A stretch of DNA of 64,000 nucleotides, taken from assembly GCA_001630475.1 (NCBI GenBank), contig KV419395.1, positions 434,001 to 498,000 on the forward strand, read 5' to 3'. This stretch comes from Sistotremastrum niveocremeum HHB9708 (taxonomy: Eukaryota > Basidiomycota > Agaricomycetes > Sistotremastrales > Sistotremastraceae). Under the pieces are notes generated by a model. That model worked only from the letters and a program-made list of their open reading frames with translations, searched no databases and was not told the DNA's origin. The stretch's first letter is position 1. Each line of letters starts with the position of its first letter. The position numbers and the translations under genes are program-made. Below, piece after piece: positions 58,959 to 64,000 of this stretch.

Positions 58959-59629
58959 CTTTCGAGAGTACTTGAACATCGATGTACGATGACTTGAAGC
59001 TCTGTAGAATTATCTAAATCATGTTTTTTTCTTGGCTGCATGGATTCCAGTCTGTATCACATTGTCGGGCTCACGGTTGTCCTTTCATAGATAATTGGGA
59101 ATGAAATAGGGCCCCACCCGATAGAGAGGGCGTGTTATTGATCTACGGATGCATAAATAGCGAGAATGCTGTGTTAATTTAGGGGGCTTACCAGAAGGCC
59201 GGTCCTCCTGACCCCATGCATTTCTGAATCAGCACTTAGGAGCAACTAACACAGTCCCGTGCCGGGAGAACTATTGACGAAATCAAGGAAGAAGCTTCTG
59301 TATATAAATCTGAGTGGAGATCGGGTGGCTCTTGTATGATGAGGGGTACATCTTGATGCCTGTCGATGAGTGGCAGACAGGGTGGCGGACGTGATGTGAA
59401 CTGCGAAATCCGATCAAGCCGGAAGGGGTTTGTGCAAGGGGTCGGGACATTCGCGGGGAATTTAAATTTTCTTTCTAGAACAAAAGAGAGACCGTCGCTC
59501 TCGAGCCAAAGAGAAAACAAAACAAGTAACAAATAGTAAGACTGTTTGTGGGCGATCGCATCGGGATAACCCGAGCAAGAGTTTCCGAAGGCGCTTAAAT
59601 TTCCTAATCTCGGGCTTCAGGCTGTGGGA
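58959..59629. other. Tandem intergenic region
   Basis: This 671 bp stretch holds the 3' UTR of the zinc-cluster gene and the promoter of TRM112. A minus-strand ORF (59532-59236) has no recognisable text. I see no repeat or RNA gene. Confidence 0.5.
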
Positions 59630-60159
59630 ATGGTGCGGTTGATCACTCACAATTTGCTGGCATGTCATGCCAAGGGCTGCACTACAAACAACTTTCCTCT
59701 CGTCTTCAAAGATGTCCAGCTTGAAATTCGCGAATCTGAAATGAACCCTGAGTTTTTGCGCAACTTCTACCCAAAACTCGAATGGGACGCTTTGGTCAAA
59801 ACAGCTGAGCAGGTGGGCCCCGCCGACCTATCCTGACCAGTCGTGCTTGTTACTACGTCTTGTCATAGCTTGGCGACACTTCATTGCCCAAAACGCAGCC
59901 GCCCATCGAGTCAGTCGATGAGGAATTCTTGAAGGCTCTGCATCACGTTCTTCTTGAAGTAAGCACTCGGCCCATTCGGATTTCACTACGGGTTTAACAG
60001 GAGATAGATCCATGTAGAGGAAGGGGCAATGACCTGCCCCAACTGTGAGCACCGTTATGGAATCGTGAGCGGCATCCCCAACATGGTGAGTGTCTTGTAC
60101 TGGCTATAAATACACGCACTCAAGCCTCAAAGCTTCTTGCCGAGCACGAAGTTGCATGA
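59630..60159 (+). CDS. TRM112: Trm112, methyltransferase activator
   Basis: MVRLITHNLLACHAKGC begins the family with the first Cys pair, followed by FPLVFKDVQLEIRESEMNPE, FLRNFYPKLEWDALVKTAEQ, LGDTSLPKTQPPIESVDEEF, LKALHHVLLE, IHVEEGAMTCPNCEHRYGIV and SGIPNM-LLAEHEVA. The two Cys pairs (CHAKGC and CPNC) form the zinc site. Trm112 is the obligate partner of Bud23, Trm9, Trm11 and Mtq2 methyltransferases in translation. Four exons with GT-AG introns are read, with ATG 59630 preferred. It is convergent with ALG14, 312 bp apart. Confidence 0.96.
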
Positions 60160-60471
60160 TTTCGAAGTGTATATGAGGGTCTCCTATATCCATCATCCCT
60201 CAATCCACTACCTATCTAAGCGCTTTGAATAATTGGGGATCCTAATGGTTCTGTCGACAAACATCATTCCCTTCACGAACGGCGATCCCCAGCTCCGTTG
60301 CAACGAGAAGACGAGCTTTAGACGTCATCCATCATGAGATCTTAAGTCCCAAGGGCGCTCCGAGCGTCCCAGATGGAGCGGAGAGGTCTAAAGCCATTCG
60401 GAGAGAAATATCACAAAAGCGGCCTCTTTCGAAAAGATTCCCAGAAATTCGATATTCGGTACCCGCGGCTA
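60160..60471. other. Convergent 3' intergenic region of TRM112 and ALG14
   Basis: The 312 bp hold both 3' ends. A minus-strand ORF reading into it (60547-60332) is a read-through in another frame beyond the ALG14 stop. No gene. Confidence 0.5.
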
Positions 60472-61348
60472 TCAGACCAGCCACCCTCTGTGTTCGCTTC
60501 TTGGAGCTTCCTTCAATAGGTGTGGCCACTGTACGATGAATCTGCATGTTTGAATTAAATAGGGTGACGCAAACGAGAGAAAAATCAATTCACCTATCGA
60601 CAAAAGGGCGAAGCAACTTCCCCGATAATGAGAGTGATGAAACCCGGGCAAATGATTCCACGTAAATCATCCTGGGTGACTTGAGACCGCAAACCTGCAC
60701 TTGATGACGAGGTGCTCAGGTGTTCGAGGCGAATTGCGTACCCGTGCAATATATATAGCCAGACATATCATAACACAAGTTCCGGGTCCATTCAGAATGA
60801 CGACTTCGGTGAAGGGTTTGCCTGACAGCAGGGGGCCAATAACGCAGAGATCAAGACATGACCAAAGAGACACCAAAGCCGAGAAGGGGGTTGACAGAAG
60901 TGACTGATGCACTTTTCGTGCACGGGGAATGAATTTAACATAATAATCAGGGCCCGTCGACTGAAGACACGTTTAGGAGGCGGTTCCCATATGCATGCGT
61001 AAGATGTGCTCACTTGCGACCTTGATTCGAAGGCGTAAGCTTTGTCCGCGCTAAGTGTATCCCCTTCGCTAACCAGGTATAGCCGAGGCTTATAACGCTG
61101 CACGTCGAGAGCAGATATCATGGCAAACATCTCGGAAGTATGCCCTCCTACAAAGGTTTTCTGAGATTGGATGTATCAACCACTACCTCAATTGGCGTAC
61201 CTGATCCTAAGAAGAACGTAATTGAGCATGTGTCTTTTTCTGATCTTCGCATCGTTGGCTTCGAGCTACGAGGGAACACGACAACATAGAAGATGCGCAC
61301 GCCAAGGGCGACAAGAGAGAGCCATAGTAGCCACAGTGGCCATAGCAT
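60472..61348 (-). CDS. ALG14: Alg14, membrane subunit of UDP-GlcNAc transferase
   Basis: MLWPLWLLWLSLVALGVRIF and YVVV form an N-terminal membrane anchor. ITFFLGSG-GHTSEMFAMISA, LDVQRYKPRLYLVSEGDTLS and ADKAYAFE follow: the LGSGGHT motif is diagnostic of Alg14. Later exons read STGPDYYVKFIPRARKVHQS, LLSTPFSALVSLWSCLDLCV, VVILNGPGTCVMICLAIYIA, CGLKSPRMIYVESFARVSSL, SLSGKLLRPFVDR and FIVQWPHLLKEAPRSEHRGW ending in LV. Alg14 anchors catalytic Alg13 to the ER for the second GlcNAc of the dolichol-linked oligosaccharide. Five exons fit with GT-AG introns. It is convergent with TRM112 and in tandem after CDC23. Confidence 0.94.
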
Positions 61349-61466
61349 TTCTCGGCGCCTGTTTTGGCGGTCTGATCTTGGTGTGGGTTATTCAGGGTAT
61401 GGTTTTACTCGATCAAAAGAGAAAAAAATACATAAACATAGTAAGGCTAGTACTAGTACAAGGCCA

Positions 61467-63766
61467 TCAAAAGCCGCCTAATAAAGCGATACGCTCTTTG
61501 ACCTTCCTTATCATATCCTGCGCGGCTGCCCCTTCTTCCGTGTGACTATTGACGACAATTTCAAGGTATTCTAACGCCAGTACGACGTTTGGCCGACGAA
61601 CTTGACGTTCCCCGGGACTTTGCGCTACAAAAGCTTCAAGTAAACGAAATTCGTGACTTGCCACATAAAAGCAGCTCTTTGCATATTCCAGGACACTCCT
61701 TTTCTCTGTAGACAAAGTTAGTCCGGGTCGAATGTTCCTAACACACAACGTACCATCAGCTCGAGCGACTTCAACAATATGCTGATGATATGCTGCTGCT
61801 TGAGAGCCGTCTCCTATAGCTTCGTATAAGGCTGCAATTTTCCCATTAATCGTGATTTCCTGGGGATCGGCCCCTATCAGAGCACGTTTGTAACAGTCAA
61901 TGGCTTCCTGGGCCCTGAGATCATAATCAGCGCCATGAGCAGCGCAAAGACAGTATTGAGGCCAACCTGCCCAGATCCGCATAACATTTCGCCATCGCAT
62001 TCCATATTCGAACATCGTACGGCCTTGAGAAGTCGTTCGTTGGTGGATCAAGCGAACATTGAACGGTGTTACGTACCTTAGTGCGGTCGCTCGCTGGTAG
62101 TAATGTAGTGCATATTGATGCATGCTTAGGAGTTCGTAAGCCTGTCCCAGACCAAACCAAGCACGATAGTCTCGCCGGTTGACATCTGTGCAAACTCAGT
62201 TATGCGGGATGAATACCGTACAACATGCTCCGTACCAACTGCCCGCCGATAAGCCTCGATAGCTGCTTGTGAGTTTTTCATCTCTATATACTCATGACCC
62301 ATTAATGTCCAAGCCGACAGGCAAGTTCTGTCGAGTTGGACTGCTCGTCTGAAATATCGGATCGCCTTATCGTGTTCAGCTCTCAGACTGTAGTGGTTGC
62401 CTGTGCATGAATGGTGAGAAGGAATGTAACATCATTGGACCTAAGAAATTGCCTACCAACGAAACAGCATACTTCAGGCCGGTCTTTATCCAGAGCCAAG
62501 AAGTTGTGAGCCAACTTTGACAACTTGGTCCGGTTTCCTGTGACGTAGAGGATGTCGGAGAAGATATGAATATCGTCTATTCGATATGGGTCCGTTTTGA
62601 TGATATCGTCATAAATCTGTTCTGCGGCTTGGAAGTCTGTCCAGGAATCGTATGAGCCTTCAAAGTGGACGACACCGGCGAGAAAGTCTATGCACCTCTC
62701 TGGAGATATAGTATGTGGGCTTTTTGGCTCAACAAATAAAGGGAAGTTGGAAATCGCTCCAGTAATTTATCGACCATTTCAAGCTCTTCTTCGCTAGGTG
62801 AGTGCATCTCAATCATGATGCGAATTAAGAACATTTGTGTGGCGGGATGGTCGGGAAGGAGAGGTTGGATGCCGGCACACTAAAAAGAACGTACGGTCAA
62901 CGAATGGAAGATATTCACAACGAGACAGCCAAACCTCTTCGGCATCTTCGAGGCATTGTGAGAGTTGAATCCACGCCGACCAATTCCACGAGTAAGCAGT
63001 AACAGAACGAATCAGACATTCGATTGCCTCCGCGCGTCGCTTTAGTCGGTATAATAAAGTTCCCTTCCTAGGAGACGATCAGAATTGGGTGGCATGACGT
63101 TCGGTAGGCGGATTACAAGAATAGTAGAAAGGGGTCTAGTGGCTCCTGCAAGTCTCTCAGAATGTCAGATAGGTCGTGGTTGACGGGTGTAGGAGGCTGC
63201 TGTCGGGTACCTGTACCTTCTGTTTCAGCAATACACCAGAAATCGGGGAGAAGAGCTCACTGTCTAATGCATTCCATTCGTCCAATGCCTTCCTTTCTGT
63301 GGACTGGCTGCTCGTGTTAGTCGTTCAAAGCCACATCTACCACGTGAAACTCACCAAAAACTGAGCGTACGACCTCACGAATCTTGCTTTTGGGCTACGA
63401 CACGACTTCAACGTGAATGTTGTTCTCTCCAGCTCCCTCGAATCAAAGTAACAGCGCGCTATTCGAAAGGCGTCTTCCTCCTCTTCCGATATATCCTCTT
63501 CCGGCGTGGTGTCCATCTCAAAGGACATCGAGGGTCGCGGTTGTGCCGTTCTGGCAGGCGTCGAGGTCATGAAATGTGATGCGGGTTGGGTTCGAGTATT
63601 TGTCGGGCGAGTGGATGCGAATAATTCGGCGGCCCTGAAATCAAACCGTCAGATCAAGCAAAGGACACGTCTGAAACAGGAGAGACCATTTGGTAGCAGA
63701 ATATAATCCACGGTCCGAGCAGTCTTTGATTGCCTGTTTGAGAGCTGAACGGTCTGCAGCGTTCAT
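61467..63766 (-). CDS. CDC23: Cdc23/APC8, anaphase-promoting complex TPR subunit
   Basis: The start [20 protein letters not shown] gives the APC8-type N-terminus (LYSATKW, then AAELFASTR). TPR repeats follow: [120 protein letters not shown] and [20 protein letters not shown]. This block is the conserved APC8 core. The subunit forms part of the TPR lobe that holds coactivator and platform. It ends with [11 protein letters not shown]. An in-frame ATG at 63841 would extend the N-terminus; the conserved helix supports 63766. Many small introns; the first large exons are split. Confidence 0.93.
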
Positions 63767-64000
63767 GTTGAGATCGCGTATCGGCTGTCGGAAACTACGA
63801 CGATCAATGGAGAGTATACATGCATATATGCCACCTTCCAAAGATGAATGGCCAGTTTCTAGCGGTCAGCGTGAACACTCAAATCCAATGCATATCAATC
63901 AGTCCGAATTTATGACTTGGAAGTCCATAATATTAATGTACATGAACAATGATGACGAGACCCTATCTCTTTTCAACAGAAAATATAAGCTAATTTTCTG
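63767..64000. other. 5' flank of CDC23
   Basis: No recognisable gene is seen up to the window edge. An in-frame upstream extension of CDC23 to 63841 is possible. Confidence 0.4.

Noticed and set aside
60792-61130. Single long ORF with MFAMISALDVQRYKP as a stand-alone gene
   Set aside because: Its first part is an ALG14 exon, but the latter part of that frame is intron and out-of-frame text; the gene is multi-exon over 60472-61348.

Overview
The window looks like gene-dense nuclear DNA from a filamentous basidiomycete, most likely an Agaricomycete. Nearly every gene is cut by many introns of about 45-65 nt with GT(or GC)-AG ends and CTNAN-like branch sites. Intergenic gaps are short. The gene set is fungal: Mga2/Spt23, a Chs4/Skt5 chitin-synthase activator, a CYP53-like P450, a Zn2Cys6 factor, OM14-like and HbrB-like proteins. 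All calls rest on reading the sequence and recalled family knowledge; no database search was run. I found no rRNA, tRNA, CRISPR or clear transposon.

Layout, 1-20 kb: 3'-truncated Ski3 TPR protein (-), LETM1-domain mitochondrial protein (+), unrecognised disordered protein (-), DNA-3-methyladenine glycosylase (+), HbrB/Bit61-like TORC2 subunit (+), NAD-dependent epimerase/reductase (-), Mga2/Spt23-like ER-anchored regulator (+), Rec114-like meiotic protein (-), single-pass membrane protein with two beta-rich ectodomain repeats (+). 20-31 kb: orphan coiled-coil protein (-), a 2.2 kb gene-poor gap, a dihydroxy-acid dehydratase paralogue without a visible presequence (-), Chs4/Skt5 ending in a CaaX box (-). 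30-45 kb: BCAS3-like WD40 protein (-), M17 leucine aminopeptidase with a possible dual start (-), zinc alcohol dehydrogenase (+), class II fructose-bisphosphate aldolase (+), FAD oxidoreductase (-), GPI-anchored GH13 amylase (+). 45-64 kb: CYP53-like P450 (+), OM14-like duplicated membrane protein (+), Fun30-like SNF2 remodeller (+), Bet5/TRAPPC1 (-), divergent mitochondrial carrier (-), PRKRIP1 family protein (+), doubtful small ORF (-), Zn2Cys6 factor (+), Trm112 (+), Alg14 (-), Cdc23/APC8 (-).

These are mostly housekeeping genes and do not form a biosynthetic cluster. The most unusual feature is gene architecture. Several conserved active-site or metal-binding motifs are built from micro-exons of 6 to 19 nt: the glycosylase GPWT motif, the aldolase N-terminus, the dehydratase Fe-S cysteine loop and the whole Zn2Cys6 domain. 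Two introns are GC-AG. Several gene pairs start head to head, the closest only 55 bp apart.
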